From the NCBI GenBank assembly GCA_031271065.1, contig JAISWP010000270.1, forward strand, positions 1 through 6,885: a DNA stretch of 6,885 nt, given 5' to 3'. The notes below the pieces were generated by a model that saw nothing but the letters and a program-made list of their open reading frames with translations, was not told where the DNA came from and made no database searches. Shown in pieces: positions 6,548 through 6,885 of this stretch. A program made the position numbers and the translations under genes. The first letter of the stretch is position 1. Each line of letters starts with the position of its first letter. Source of the stretch: Synergistaceae bacterium. Lineage in GTDB: Bacteria > Synergistota > Synergistia > Synergistales > Synergistaceae.

Positions 6548-6885
6548 AAAGGGTCGAAAAAATCTCACCCCGATTTCACAAAAATACAGTTCAAAACCGA
6601 CGGCAGCCAGGGCTCGTCCGCTGCCGGCTGGGAAAAACGTTTCAGGGAGGAGACGGGGCGCTCTCCGTCCGAGATGATTTCGCGCACCATGGAACAGATA
6701 GACGTGAAACCCCTCTATACCGAGGAGGATTACAAGGGGCTGAAACACCTCGGCTATATGCCGGGTCTGCCTCCGTTCCTGAGAGGGCCGTACCCCACCA
6801 TGTACGTCACGCGTCCCTGGACGGTGCGCCAGTACGCGGGATTTTCCACAGCAGAGGAGAGCAATGCCTTCTACCGCAGAAACCT
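6545..6885 (+). CDS. mutB: Methylmalonyl-CoA mutase large (alpha) subunit, 3'-truncated by window
   Basis: This is the N-terminal 113 residues of the catalytic, cobalamin-binding MutB, and the frame runs off the window end. After a poorly conserved, basic 28-residue lead, residues 29-113 follow the family closely: WEKRFREE (29-36), DVKPLYTEEDY (53-63), MPGLPPFLRGPYPTMY (72-87), RPWTVRQYAGFSTAEESN (90-107) and AFYRRN (108-113). The PTMY to RQYAGF block lines the CoA-substrate pocket in characterised mutases and is absent from the upstream MutA, which separates the two subunits. The TIM-barrel core and DxHxxG cobalamin motif would lie beyond the window. The start is TTG, directly abutting the mutA stop in the same frame, so the pair is almost certainly cotranscribed and probably translationally coupled. 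Isobutyryl-CoA or ethylmalonyl-CoA mutase are unlikely, given the MutA partner. Confidence 0.92.
   Translation, partial: MKGSKKSHPDFTKIQFKTDGSQGSSAAGWEKRFREETGRSPSEMISRTMEQIDVKPLYTEEDYKGLKHLGYMPGLPPFLRGPYPTMYVTRPWTVRQYAGFSTAEESNAFYRRN

Noticed and set aside
1..6885. Defence system, CRISPR array, insertion sequence or prophage
   Set aside because: No spaced direct repeats, transposase, integrase, toxin-antitoxin or nuclease genes were found. The gene content is core metabolism and envelope synthesis.

Overview
The window looks like chromosomal DNA from a diderm, probably anaerobic, GC-rich bacterium. Two Kdo-transferase-family genes imply an outer membrane with lipopolysaccharide. A MutA/MutB pair implies coenzyme B12-dependent methylmalonyl-CoA/succinyl-CoA interconversion, as in propionate-producing amino-acid fermenters. 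High GC combined with frequent ATA, AGG and AGA codons, and the PriA and WaaA sequence style, make me lean towards Synergistota. That is an inference from reading, not a database match. No mobile element, CRISPR array, tRNA or rRNA gene was seen, and every intact gene lies on the + strand.

Bases 1-4203 form one tight gene block: the 3' part of priA (its 5' end lies outside the window), then waaA, then a second, diverged waaA-family gene. The priA-waaA gap is 12 bases, and waaA and its paralogue overlap by ATGA. The PriA keeps its zinc-binding cysteines and the overall family layout, but every ATPase/helicase motif I could place has decayed. The two glycosyltransferases are tandem paralogues. 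The first keeps the canonical motifs. The second keeps the putative catalytic Glu but has lost the ETELWPN glutamates and altered the donor-side motifs, so it may have a different acceptor or donor.

Bases 4204-4606 (403 bases) carry no gene. They are more AT-rich than their surroundings and hold a good extended -10 promoter whose predicted start falls just before a potential structured RNA. That RNA has a closing stem at 4324-4332/4448-4455 enclosing two hairpins and is followed by a T-rich stretch. It could be a small RNA or the leader of mutA. A further small hairpin sits just upstream of the mutA ribosome-binding site.

Bases 4607-6885 hold mutA (small subunit, complete) and the start of mutB (large subunit, cut by the window end). 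mutB starts at a TTG immediately after the mutA TAG stop, in the same reading frame. The two subunits would form the heterodimeric methylmalonyl-CoA mutase, with only MutB expected to hold cobalamin and do catalysis.
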